Notes under the pieces: model-generated
The model's database searches: none
Told to the model about the DNA's origin: nothing
The model's input: only the letters and a program-made list of their open reading frames with translations
Shown here: piece by piece, positions 12,673-20,843 of the stretch
How positions within the stretch are numbered: position 1 is the first letter of the stretch
Layout: every line of letters starts with the position of its first letter
Position numbers and translations under genes: made by a program
Origin: Pseudomonas fortuita
GTDB taxonomy: Bacteria; Pseudomonadota; Gammaproteobacteria; Pseudomonadales; Pseudomonadaceae
Reading direction: 5' to 3'
DNA: 64,000 bases
Assembly: GCF_026898135.2 (NCBI RefSeq)
Contig: NZ_CP114035.2
Coordinates: forward strand, 2,211,501-2,275,500

Positions 12673-14244
12673 TCAGGCCACACACATCCGATTGCGCCCG
12701 CTCTGCTTTGCCAGGTAGAGCGCCCGATCAGCCTTGCTCAATGCTTCCACAGGCTCGCTGCCCGCCTCGCCATCCCAGCGTGCCACCCCCAGCGAAACCG
12801 TCACCGCGCCCACCGGCGGCACGGGCGTATCCTGCACCGTCACCCGCAGCCGCTCGGCCACCACTGTCGCCACGTCCAGGCTGGCCCCCGGCAGCAGCAT
12901 CAGGAATTCCTCGCCCCCGGTGCGGCACAGCAGGTCGCCCTCGCGGCAGCAGCGGCGCATCAACTCTGCCAGTCGGCGCAGCACCTGGTCGCCGACCTCA
13001 TGCCCATGCTTGTCATTGACCTGTTTGAAATGGTCGATGTCCAGCACAATGGCGGCAAAGGCCCGGCCTTCGGCTTCCAGCAATGACAGGCTGAACTCCA
13101 GGCTGCGGCGGTTGCCCAGGCCGGTCAGCGGATCGGTCTGGGCGTCGCGGTTGAGCCGGCCGATGCGCTCCTGCAGCAGGTTCAGCCCGATCAGCAGGGC
13201 ACGCTTGAGCTCGGCCGCCTCGAAGTACCAGGCCCGCACGCGGTGCAAGCGCTCGGCGGTGCCTGCACGGTCCATCGAGCGGGCACCGGCAGCCAGTTGC
13301 CACAGCGGCCGGGCGATGGTCATGGCCAGCCACCACAGCAACAGGCAGCCCACCAGCGCCAGAGGCGCAGAAGTGCCCACCACGTTGAGGATCAGGTGGT
13401 TCAGTGGCGTCACCGTCTGCGCCAGCGGTTGCTGCGCCACTACCCCCCAGCCGGCGCTGGGTACGGTGGCGAACCCGGCGAGCATTTCCACGCCCAGGCT
13501 GTTGGTGATTTGCCGAGTACCGTTGTCCAGCGTCGCCAACTGGTCGATCAGGGCGTTGCCCTCTACCACCGTGCCTACCCGTTCGTGATTGGGGTGGTAC
13601 AGCAGGCGACGGTTGCGGTCGACCACATACAGGTACGAACCGTCCTTGTAGAAGTGTTCGCCCAGCAGGCTGTTGAGGATGTTGCGTTCACGCAGGTACA
13701 GGCTGCCGCCGACATAGCCCAGGTAGCGACCGTCGCTGTCGAACATAGGGTGTGAAAGCGCCACCACCAGGTTATCGGCCGCCGAAAGGTAGGGTGTGGA
13801 AACCAGCGGGCGGCGTTCGTGCAGTGCTTCCTGAGCGCCGGGCGACTGGACAAGGGTGCCAATCAGATGACGCAGCGGGGCGGGGGATACGGCCCGCAGC
13901 ACGCCGTTGGCATCGATGACGAAAGTGGAGTTGAAGGCCATGCTCTGGCCCAGTACACGGTCGGTTTCCCCCAGCAGCGCCGCGGCATCGCTTAGCTGCC
14001 GGCCTTGTACGCCGGCGCTGAACCTCAGCTGCTGCTGGGCGTTGCCGATGAATGTCTCGGTGATGCTGGCCAGCTTCATCGCATACACCCGGTTGGCTTC
14101 CAGGGCGTGGTCGATCAGCAGTTGGCGCTGCACCCGGTAGCTGGCGAAATAGCTGGCGCACAGCATGACCAGGGCGGTAAGGGCGCAGAGCACCAGAATG
14201 AGTGTGCGTAGATCCAGGCGCAATCCGTGCTTGGCGTGTGGCAA
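12673..14244 (-). CDS. Cache-sensing diguanylate cyclase (GGDEF)
   Basis: A 523-residue inner-membrane enzyme that makes cyclic di-GMP. Transmembrane helix 1 is near 14-36, a periplasmic double-Cache-like sensor covers roughly 45-290, a second transmembrane helix (APLALVGCLLLWWLAM) and a HAMP-like linker follow, and the GGDEF domain fills the last 160 residues. The active site reads GGEEF at 443-447, which is catalytically competent. RxxD (REGD) five residues before it is an intact inhibitory I-site, so product feedback is expected. A TTG start at 14244 was chosen because GAGG stands six bases upstream; the only upstream alternative adds 30 residues without a ribosome site. Confidence 0.88.
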   Translation of the reverse strand: MPHAKHGLRLDLRTLILVLCALTALVMLCASYFASYRVQRQLLIDHALEANRVYAMKLASITETFIGNAQQQLRFSAGVQGRQLSDAAALLGETDRVLGQSMAFNSTFVIDANGVLRAVSPAPLRHLIGTLVQSPGAQEALHERRPLVSTPYLSAADNLVVALSHPMFDSDGRYLGYVGGSLYLRERNILNSLLGEHFYKDGSYLYVVDRNRRLLYHPNHERVGTVVEGNALIDQLATLDNGTRQITNSLGVEMLAGFATVPSAGWGVVAQQPLAQTVTPLNHLILNVVGTSAPLALVGCLLLWWLAMTIARPLWQLAAGARSMDRAGTAERLHRVRAWYFEAAELKRALLIGLNLLQERIGRLNRDAQTDPLTGLGNRRSLEFSLSLLEAEGRAFAAIVLDIDHFKQVNDKHGHEVGDQVLRRLAELMRRCCREGDLLCRTGGEEFLMLLPGASLDVATVVAERLRVTVQDTPVPPVGAVTVSLGVARWDGEAGSEPVEALSKADRALYLAKQSGRNRMCVA

Positions 14245-14308
14245 TCCTGACCTCGATTGATTGAAAGTAGCGACGACCTTTCGCGCTAGGGGAAGTGGGG
14301 AACCGCGT

Positions 14309-14788
14309 TCAGGAACCAGCCCTGTCCAGCGCATTCAGCTCGTCTTCTACCTGCTGCATGCGTCGCTCGACCAGTGCCTGCACCTTGACGTCGCGGGCGG
14401 TCTCACGCATCAGGGCGGTGAGTTTTTCGCTCAGGCGCTTGCCCGCTTCGGTGTCTTCCAGCGCTCTGGCCTTGGCCGGGTCCTGGGTGGCAGCAACGAT
14501 GGTGGCAAATTCGGCGTCGCTGAAGTTCTTTTCGCTGTACAGCCGGAACAGGTCCTGGCGCTGGTCCTCGACGGTCAGGTACTTGCGCAGTACACCCTGG
14601 ATGGTGGCTTGCGACAGCTGCGGGTGAGTGCGGCCGAGCAGCGCGGCCATGCGCTCGATGTTATGGGTATAGGCCTCTTGCAGCGGCAACTGAGCGAGGA
14701 TCTGGTCTTCACGAGAGGGTTTCTGGTCGCAGGCGGTGAGGGCGGCAGTCAGCAGCAGGGGCAACAGCAACGTCTGGAAGCGAGGCAT
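14309..14788 (-). CDS. DUF2059-like lipoprotein
   Basis: A 159-residue protein with a lipoprotein signal: a hydrophobic stretch followed by the lipobox LTAC at about 17-20, so it should be lipid-anchored at Cys20. The rest is helical and charged. The segment around FSDAEFATIVAATQDPAKAR and GKRLSEKLTALMRET resembles DUF2059 proteins; the function of that family is unknown. It lies upstream of the diguanylate cyclase on the same strand with a 64-base gap, and divergent from the GNAT gene. Confidence 0.7.
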   Translation of the reverse strand: MPRFQTLLLPLLLTAALTACDQKPSREDQILAQLPLQEAYTHNIERMAALLGRTHPQLSQATIQGVLRKYLTVEDQRQDLFRLYSEKNFSDAEFATIVAATQDPAKARALEDTEAGKRLSEKLTALMRETARDVKVQALVERRMQQVEDELNALDRAGS

Positions 14789-14918
14789 GGCGTGGCCTGG
14801 TCGGGCAGTGAAGACGGCCGATTATACCGATGTCCGCCCGGCCACGACGAGCTTTGTGATTTGCCTTGAACGGCACACTGGGGTAGAACCTTGCCCTCCC
14901 ACCACTGCCAACAGCCCC

Positions 14919-15416
14919 ATGCCGAACTGGACCCTGCAACCTGTGGCGCGCGTCGCCATTGCCGAAGTCGTGGCGTTTGTCGATAGCGCACGCCGCGAGT
15001 TGTTCCCGATGCTTGCAAAAGCGCCATTGCCGCACGACCTTGCGCATTTTGCCGAGACTTACCTGGACGGTGCGGGGTGCTTCCTTGAGGCGCGTGATGC
15101 CGGGCGGCTGGTTGCGGTGATCGGCTACGTGCCCTATGACCACCGCTTCCCTCAGCTTGATTATCACGCTGAGCGGGTGGTCGAGGTGGTGCGCCTGTTC
15201 GTGTTGCCGGCCTACCGCAGGCATGGCCTGGCTGCCGCGTTGTTCGGCGCGTTGCGCGAGCGGGCGGAGCAGGCAGGTATCGACTGCCTGTACCTGCATA
15301 CGCATCCGTTTCTGCCGGGTGCGATTGCGTTCTGGGAGCGGCAAGGGTTTGCCGTGGTGAATGTGGAGCAAGACCCGGTCTGGCAGACCACGCACATGCA
15401 CTTGCGATTGCCCTGA
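14919..15416 (+). CDS. GNAT-family acetyltransferase
   Basis: A 165-residue GNAT fold enzyme. The acetyl-CoA-binding segment is visible as VVRLFVLPAYRRHGLAAALF (the R/Q-x-x-G-x-A loop), and GAIAFWERQGF matches the conserved C-terminal strand. The substrate is not predictable. The start at MPNWTLQ was chosen from the domain boundary; the longer frame runs back over the divergent lipoprotein gene and has no ribosome site of note. Confidence 0.8.
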   Translation: MPNWTLQPVARVAIAEVVAFVDSARRELFPMLAKAPLPHDLAHFAETYLDGAGCFLEARDAGRLVAVIGYVPYDHRFPQLDYHAERVVEVVRLFVLPAYRRHGLAAALFGALRERAEQAGIDCLYLHTHPFLPGAIAFWERQGFAVVNVEQDPVWQTTHMHLRLP

Positions 15417-15538
15417 TCTGTGGGAAATTGCCTACAACGGCGCTTTGGGTGTGATCGACGCGTTCATATCCAGGCCGGTCCTGCTTGCTTACCTTCCCCT
15501 GTGCACGGCTTATTCACTGCACACGAGGGAGGCTCACG

Positions 15539-15862
15539 ATGCCACACATGGCCCTGTACAAACTCAAACTGCTTGACGAATTCGAAGACCGCACTGGCCT
15601 GTGGACCTTCGGTGATTTCGAGAACAGGTTGATGGAACTGTGGCGTGGGGCGACGCGCCATGATGCCAAAGGTATTATCAACGCGGCGCACAACGAGCGG
15701 CGCTGGCCCAGGACGGTGAAGCGCTACTTGCTTACCCATTACCGGGCGTTTGGCAATGTCAGTTCGGAGCTGCAGCGCACGTTTGCCGAGGTGCTGGCCG
15801 CGATGAGTGAGCAGGAGCAAGCGCAGTGGGGGTTGCTGCCTGCGGGTAGCGCTGTTGCCTGA
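15539..15862 (+). CDS. Unrecognised 107-residue soluble protein
   Basis: I do not recognise this family. The start is well supported: GAGGGAGG lies about six bases before the ATG. The protein is hydrophilic and mostly helical, with no signal peptide or membrane segment. It has an aromatic N-terminal part (FEDRTGLWTFGDFENRLMEL), a basic middle (HNERRWPRTVKRYLLTHY) and an acidic, Gln-rich tail. Codon use matches the neighbours. It stands alone between the GNAT gene and the convergent porin gene. Confidence 0.7.
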   Translation: MPHMALYKLKLLDEFEDRTGLWTFGDFENRLMELWRGATRHDAKGIINAAHNERRWPRTVKRYLLTHYRAFGNVSSELQRTFAEVLAAMSEQEQAQWGLLPAGSAVA

Positions 15863-15909
15863 TGGATCCTGGGGCCGCAAACCGCCGCCAGTCCAGGCAA
15901 CCCGGTCTA

Positions 15910-17247
15910 TCAGCCCCCCCCAGACAACGGCCACTCCACCGCCAAGCGTATCTGGTCGCCGTCCAGCTCCGCCTGCGCCGTGTTCCCCCGGTGCACGTTA
16001 TGCCTCACCGAGAACGTCGTCCCCTTGGCCTTGCCACTTTGCACCACATACCTCGCCTCGAGGTCGCGTTCCCAATGCTTGCCACCCTTGCCATACCCCA
16101 GGTATGCATACCCGCCATTGGGGTCGACATGCGTGCCGTCGATATCGAACCCCCGCACATACAACGCCGTCAGGTTCAACCCCGGCACCCCATAGGCCCC
16201 CATGTTCAGGTCATAGCGTGCCTGCCAGGACTTCTCGTTCGGGGCGTTGAAGTCCGACATCTGCACGGCGTTGGCAATGAAGATTGCCCCTCGCGTCACG
16301 TAGTCGAACGGGGTGTTGCCGTCGACCTGTTGCCAGCCAAGGCTGAAACCGTGCGGCCCCTGGTTGTAGCGCGAGACCAGGCTCCAGGTGGTGTTGTCGA
16401 TGCGCCCGGACAGCGCCTTGCCGGTGTCTGTGGTGCGGTACAGGTTGAGGTCCAGGCTGATGCTGCGTCGGTCATCCAGCGCGTGGCTGAGGGTGCTACC
16501 CAGGTAGTGCTGGTTCCAGCTGTCCTCGTAGCGCGAGGTGTACAGGCTGCCGCTGAAGGCTGCACCGGGGTTCCAGACCACGCCCGCCAAGTCAAAACTG
16601 TTGCCCTGCTTGCCGTTGGAGTAATTCACCACGAAGCCCTGGTCGTGGCTGGAGGCATTGCGGTCGGCGCTTTCGTTGAAGTGCCCGGCCACCAGCGTTA
16701 GCGTGTCCAAATCGTTGCTGGTGAGGAAGAACCCTGTGGCGGTTTCGGGCAGCAGGCGGCTGTCGGAAGAGCTGAACACCGGGGTTTTGACGCGTTGTTC
16801 GCCATAGGACAGTACAGTATTGGATACCCGCAACTTCAGCGCCGCGCCTGCGCGGCTGTATTCGTTTTTTGGATGCCCGTCGTTATCCATCCCCAGCAGG
16901 CGTGCTTTGCCCGCGCGCCCGCCGCCACTGTCGAGTTGTACGCCCAGATAGGCATGGGCATCGACGCCGACACCGATCAGGCCCTGAGTGAAGCCGGACT
17001 GAAATGTCCCCATCAAACCGTAGGCCCATTCCTCAGCCTTGCCATCACGTTCGCTGCGCGGTTTGTAGGCATTGCGCGCGGCACTGTTGCGCCCCCCGTG
17101 CCGGTAGTTGCGTTGGTCGAATACGCTGCGGTTGAGGATGCTCCAGCTGCTGTCTTCGACAAAACCGTTGCTTTGCGACTGAGCGGAGTCGGCCAGGGCA
17201 AAGGGCGACAACCCCAACAGTGGCAGCGCCAACAACAGCCGGTTCAT
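15910..17247 (-). CDS. OprD-family outer-membrane porin
   Basis: A 445-residue substrate-specific porin of the OprD/OpdA family. A signal peptide (MNRLLLALPLLGLSPFALA) is followed by the family start with SWSILNRSVFDQRNYRHGG and then an 18-strand barrel with alternating aromatic strands (for example DLEARYVVQSGKAKGTTFSV) and a C-terminal LAVEWPLSGGG. OprD porins usually take up amino acids, aromatic acids or small organic acids. The start overlaps the pseudoazurin stop by four bases (ATGA), so it is translated as the last gene of the operon behind the cobalamin riboswitch at 20633-20803. The link to corrinoid uptake is inferred from this layout only. Confidence 0.9.
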   Translation of the reverse strand: MNRLLLALPLLGLSPFALADSAQSQSNGFVEDSSWSILNRSVFDQRNYRHGGRNSAARNAYKPRSERDGKAEEWAYGLMGTFQSGFTQGLIGVGVDAHAYLGVQLDSGGGRAGKARLLGMDNDGHPKNEYSRAGAALKLRVSNTVLSYGEQRVKTPVFSSSDSRLLPETATGFFLTSNDLDTLTLVAGHFNESADRNASSHDQGFVVNYSNGKQGNSFDLAGVVWNPGAAFSGSLYTSRYEDSWNQHYLGSTLSHALDDRRSISLDLNLYRTTDTGKALSGRIDNTTWSLVSRYNQGPHGFSLGWQQVDGNTPFDYVTRGAIFIANAVQMSDFNAPNEKSWQARYDLNMGAYGVPGLNLTALYVRGFDIDGTHVDPNGGYAYLGYGKGGKHWERDLEARYVVQSGKAKGTTFSVRHNVHRGNTAQAELDGDQIRLAVEWPLSGGG

Positions 17248-17678
17248 CGCGCTGCCTCAAGCTTCTGCAACTGGGCTGCGAAGCGGGCTTGCGCCCGCGC
17301 AGGCAAGCTGGCTGGCAACTCGGTAGCCGGCGCGTCACCGACCTGAATCACCATCACCATGCCCATCGCCAGGTGCGGAATGCATTGGATGCCGTATACC
17401 CCCGGCACGCTGAAGGTCTGCTCGAACGGCTGGTTCAACTTGCTCTTGAAGGCCTCGGCCCCCGCCGGTAGCAGGCCGGTCACGCTGGCCGCATTGTGCC
17501 CGTTCTGGGTGGGCAGAAAGCGCACCGTGTCGCCGGGGGCAATGCGCAGGTGGTCCGGCTCGTACACCATGGCGCCCTCGCTGCCGCGGTTGAGCATTTT
17601 CACTTCATGCACCTCGGCCAGTGCGGCCGGGGCAAGCAGGGCGCTGGCAAGCAGCAGGGCGACAGGGCGCAACAGCAT
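17244..17678 (-). CDS. Pseudoazurin-like cupredoxin
   Basis: A 144-residue periplasmic type 1 copper protein, an electron carrier. The signal peptide is about 1-21 (ending AALA). The copper ligands are readable: His61 in QNGHNAAS, then Cys99, His102 and Met107 in GIQCIPHLAMGM, with the spacing of pseudoazurin. Pseudoazurins normally feed electrons to nitrite or nitrous oxide reductases, but no denitrification gene is present. The ATG has AGGAA nine bases upstream, 17 bases after the ATPase stop, and the gene overlaps oprD by four bases. Sitting in a corrinoid-type operon is unusual. Confidence 0.88.
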   Translation of the reverse strand: MLLRPVALLLASALLAPAALAEVHEVKMLNRGSEGAMVYEPDHLRIAPGDTVRFLPTQNGHNAASVTGLLPAGAEAFKSKLNQPFEQTFSVPGVYGIQCIPHLAMGMVMVIQVGDAPATELPASLPARAQARFAAQLQKLEAAR

Positions 17679-17695
17679 CAGTGGAACTTCCTGGT

Positions 17696-18484
17696 TCAGG
17701 GGGCGCGAAAACGCAGGATGCGCGCGCCATCGAAGGGATCGGTGAGGTAGCGGGCATGCACGCCAAAGGTGCACAGCAGGCGCTCGGGGGTGAGGACTTC
17801 GAACGGTTTGCCAAGGGCGACCAGGCGGCCCTTGTCCAGTACCGCGACGCGGTCGCAGGTGAGTGCCTGGTTGAGATCGTGCAAGGCCACCAGCGTGGTC
17901 ACGGGCAGGGCTTGAACCTGTTGCAGCAGGCTTAGCTGGTGCTGAATGTCCAGGTGGTTGGTCGGCTCGTCCAGCAACAGTACCTGTGGCCGTTGTGCCA
18001 GGGCGCGGGCGATGTGCACGCGCTGGCGCTCGCCACCCGACAGCGACCCCCACAGGCGTGCGCGCAGGTGCAGGGCGTCGAGGTCAGCCAGGGCCTGTTC
18101 GACGATGGCACGGTCCTCTCGAGAGAAGGGTGCCAATGCCGACAGCCAAGGTGTGCGGCCCAAGGCAACGGCGTCGAACACACGGATTGCGTCGAGGGTG
18201 TCAGCTTGTTGCTCGACCAGTGCCACGGCCTGCGCAACCCGGCGGCGGGGCAGTTGTGCCAGCGGTTCGCCCAGCAGTTGCACGTTGCCACTGGCCGGCT
18301 TGCGCAGCCCGGCCAGCAACTTGAGCAGTGAGGACTTGCCGGAGCCGTTGGGGCCTACGATGCCCAGGGTTTCACCTGCTACAACGCTCAGCTCGATATC
18401 GCGCAGCACGGCAGTGCCGGCCAGTTGCAGCCCTAGGCCCTGGCAACTCAGCGGCGCAAGCTGTACAGCTGTCATGACCGTCAT
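17696..18484 (-). CDS. ABC transporter ATPase, FecE/BtuD type
   Basis: A 262-residue cytoplasmic ATP-binding subunit of a siderophore/vitamin B12 type importer. Walker A GPNGSGKSS, Q-loop in ALVEQQAD, signature LSGGERQR, Walker B VLLLDEPTNHLD and the switch His in VALHDL are all present. The start at 18484 overlaps the permease stop by four bases and has GAGG six bases upstream. Third gene behind the cobalamin riboswitch, so corrinoid import (BtuD role) is the best inference. Confidence 0.9.
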   Translation of the reverse strand: MTVMTAVQLAPLSCQGLGLQLAGTAVLRDIELSVVAGETLGIVGPNGSGKSSLLKLLAGLRKPASGNVQLLGEPLAQLPRRRVAQAVALVEQQADTLDAIRVFDAVALGRTPWLSALAPFSREDRAIVEQALADLDALHLRARLWGSLSGGERQRVHIARALAQRPQVLLLDEPTNHLDIQHQLSLLQQVQALPVTTLVALHDLNQALTCDRVAVLDKGRLVALGKPFEVLTPERLLCTFGVHARYLTDPFDGARILRFRAP

Positions 18485-19497
18485 GAGTGCCCTCGGCGGC
18501 TGACCAGAATAAGCGCGAAGACGGGCGCCCCGATCAGTGCGGTGACCACGCCCACGGGAATCACCTGGCCCGTGATCAAGGTGCGTGAGAGGACGTCGGC
18601 GGCAATCAGGAACAGTGCACCGCCCAGTGCGCTGGCGGGCAACAGGCGGCTGTGGCCTGGGCCGAGCAGCAGGCGCAGGGCATGCGGAATCACCAGCCCG
18701 ACAAAACCGATGGCGCCGACGATGGACACCATCACGGCCGTCACCAGCGCTGTGCAACTGATCAGCAGTAGCTGGGTGCGCCGCACCGGGATGCCCAGCG
18801 ATGCAGCCGAATCGGCGCCGAAGGTGAAGGCATCCAGTGCGCGGCGGTGCCACAGGCACACTACCAGGCCAAACAGCGCCACCGGTACGGCCAGCCACAC
18901 CGATGGCCAGCGCACGCCGCTGAGATTGCCCAACAGCCAGAACAGGATGCCGCGTGCCTGTTCGGCGGTGGCCGACTTGGTGATGAGAAAGGCGGTGAGA
19001 GCGGTGAACAGTTGCGAGCCGGCGATACCGGCGAGGATCACCTGCGCGTTGTTGCTGCCAGGGCCGGCCGCGCGGGCCAGTACCAGCACCAGGGCGAACG
19101 CAGCCAGCGCCCCCATGAAGGCGCCCCCGGACATGCTCAGCGTCAGGCTACCCAGGCCCAGCAGGCCGACCAGCACTGCACCGGTCGAGGCGCCGGCCGA
19201 CAACCCCAGCAGGTACGGCTCGGCCAGCGGGTTGCGCAACAGCGCCTGCAGAACCACACCGCAGGTGGCCAGGCCGGCACCGCAGGCTGCCGCGACCAGG
19301 GTGCGGGTCAGGCGGTAGTTCCAGACGATGCCGGCGTCGATCGGGTCAACCGGGTAGCCGGCCTGCCACAGCTGGTTGGCCAGCACCTGGCCGACCACGC
19401 TGGGCGACAGGTTGGTCTCACCAATGGCGGTGCCGGCCAGCAAGGCAGTCAGCAGTGCCGCCAGGGCAACGGCGATACAAGGTAGCAGGCGGCTCAT
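18481..19497 (-). CDS. ABC transporter permease, FecCD/BtuC family
   Basis: A 338-residue inner-membrane permease with about ten transmembrane segments. Family motifs include NYRLTRTLVAAACGAGLA near the start, LLRNPLAEPYLLGLSAGAS in the middle and GFVGLVIPHALRLLLGPGH before the last helices. One such protein normally forms a homodimer with two ATPases. The ATG overlaps the stop of the binding-protein gene (TGATG), consistent with coupling. The family imports iron siderophores, haem or cobalamin; the upstream riboswitch points to corrinoids. Confidence 0.92.
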   Translation of the reverse strand: MSRLLPCIAVALAALLTALLAGTAIGETNLSPSVVGQVLANQLWQAGYPVDPIDAGIVWNYRLTRTLVAAACGAGLATCGVVLQALLRNPLAEPYLLGLSAGASTGAVLVGLLGLGSLTLSMSGGAFMGALAAFALVLVLARAAGPGSNNAQVILAGIAGSQLFTALTAFLITKSATAEQARGILFWLLGNLSGVRWPSVWLAVPVALFGLVVCLWHRRALDAFTFGADSAASLGIPVRRTQLLLISCTALVTAVMVSIVGAIGFVGLVIPHALRLLLGPGHSRLLPASALGGALFLIAADVLSRTLITGQVIPVGVVTALIGAPVFALILVSRRGHS

Positions 19498-20507
19498 CAC
19501 TGGGGTGCTTTACCGCTGGCAAAGGCGGCGGACAGCGTCTGCAGGCCACGGAACAGGCGGATGCCGGCCTGCATGGCGTCGGCGTCGAGGACGATGATGC
19601 GATCGTGTTTCACCGCGTCCATGTTGCGGGTTACCGGGTCGTTGCGCAGAAACTCCAGCTTCTTCTGGTAGTCGTCGGCGGGGAAGCGGCGGCGGTCCAT
19701 GCGGGCGATGATCAGCCAGGTGGGGTTGGCCTTGGCCAGGGTTTCCCAGCCTACGGTCGGCCACTCCTCGGTGGATTCGACCACGTTGCGAACGCCCAAC
19801 GTGCGTAGCATGAAGTCCGCGACCCCTTGACGGCCCGCCACGTAAGGGTCGATGTCGAGGTCGGCGCTGGAGAACCAGAACAGTGCCGAGGTGGCAGACA
19901 GGTCCTTGCCGGCCAGTTGTGCCTTGGCGCTGTCCAGGCGGCCTTTCAGCTCGGCGTTCAACGCAGTGCCGCGGTCCTGCACATCAAAGATCTCGGCCAG
20001 CTGGCTGACGCTCTTGTAGATGCTGTTTACCTGAAACGCCTGCAGGCGGGTGCCGTCGGCGCCGACCAGGTTGTCTTTGCCTTCGCAGTCCGACGGCAGC
20101 AGGTAGGTGGGGATCTTCAGCTCATCGAACTGCTCGCGGGTGCCGACCACACCCTGGGCGCCGACCATCCATTCGAACTGCACGGTCACCAGCTGCGGGC
20201 GCTTGCCGACCACGGCCTCGAAGCTGGGGTCATTGTCGGCCAGGCGCGGCACCTTGTCGTTCTGCGCCTGGTACTCGGGCAGCACGTTGTTGAACCACAG
20301 CGAAGTGCCCGCCAGTTTGTCGCCAAGCCCGAGTGCGTAGAGTATCTCGGTGCCGGCCTGGCCGATGGTGACGGCGCGCTGCGGGGCCTGGGCGAAGGTC
20401 TGCGGTTTGCCGCAGTTCTCGACCGTGAGCGGGTAGTGGGTGGCGGCGGCCTGGGCCAGGCCAGTGAGGCCGAGGCCGGCGAGCAGGGTGGCGAAACGGG
20501 GCAGCAT
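19497..20507 (-). CDS. Periplasmic binding protein, BtuF/FepB type
   Basis: A 336-residue class III solute-binding protein. A signal peptide (about 1-19, ending AQA) precedes two lobes joined by a long helix. The first lobe starts with the family sequence RAVTIGQAGTEILYALGLGD. There is no lipobox cysteine at the cleavage site. The start at MLPRFATL was chosen because AGGAG lies ten bases upstream and the signal peptide begins there. First gene behind the cobalamin riboswitch and coupled to the permease. Automatic annotation would probably call it an iron siderophore protein; regulation suggests a corrinoid. Confidence 0.88.
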   Translation of the reverse strand: MLPRFATLLAGLGLTGLAQAAATHYPLTVENCGKPQTFAQAPQRAVTIGQAGTEILYALGLGDKLAGTSLWFNNVLPEYQAQNDKVPRLADNDPSFEAVVGKRPQLVTVQFEWMVGAQGVVGTREQFDELKIPTYLLPSDCEGKDNLVGADGTRLQAFQVNSIYKSVSQLAEIFDVQDRGTALNAELKGRLDSAKAQLAGKDLSATSALFWFSSADLDIDPYVAGRQGVADFMLRTLGVRNVVESTEEWPTVGWETLAKANPTWLIIARMDRRRFPADDYQKKLEFLRNDPVTRNMDAVKHDRIIVLDADAMQAGIRLFRGLQTLSAAFASGKAPQ

Positions 20508-20632
20508 GCTGGGCGATCTCCTATCGGACAGTTCGGGTGAGGAACGCACGGACAGGCATCGCCGAGCCCCCGCCGAGGGCAGGGGCAACACTGATGGCCA
20601 ATCCCGGACACCCCGCCGGTTGGTAAATGTAG

Positions 20633-20803
20633 GCCGGCAGGTCTCCTGACTGGTGCGTCATGGCCCGGCTCCGGCCTTCCCGGGTTGTGGCCCAGTGGCA
20701 TCAATGGAGCAGGCTCGGCACCTACAGTTGCGGGGGCAGTTCCGTTTGGCCCGTATTGGCGGGCCTGGGATTCCCTATTAATTCCGTGGTGGAAACCGGC
20801 GGC
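20633..20803 (-). promoter_or_regulatory. Cobalamin riboswitch (controls binding protein-permease-ATPase operon)
   Basis: Read on the minus strand the conserved parts come in order: GGAATTAATAGGGAATCCC, CTGCCCCCGCAACTGTAGG, the B12 box GCCACTG, GGGAAGGC, and the closing AGTCAGGAGACCTGCC. These match the adenosylcobalamin aptamer consensus. About 125 bases of leader follow before the binding-protein start, with a GC-rich stretch (GCCCTCGGCGGGGGC) that could mask translation. Corrinoid binding would shut the operon off. The remainder of the gap 20508-20843 holds no gene. Confidence 0.93.
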
Positions 20804-20843
20804 CCGCATGGTAGACCATCGTGCCGCCGGGTGAAAACGCTTT

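Noticed and set aside
17244..17678. Denitrification locus suggested by the pseudoazurin
   Set aside because: No nitrite or nitrous oxide reductase, no haem cytochrome and no maturation gene is present nearby.
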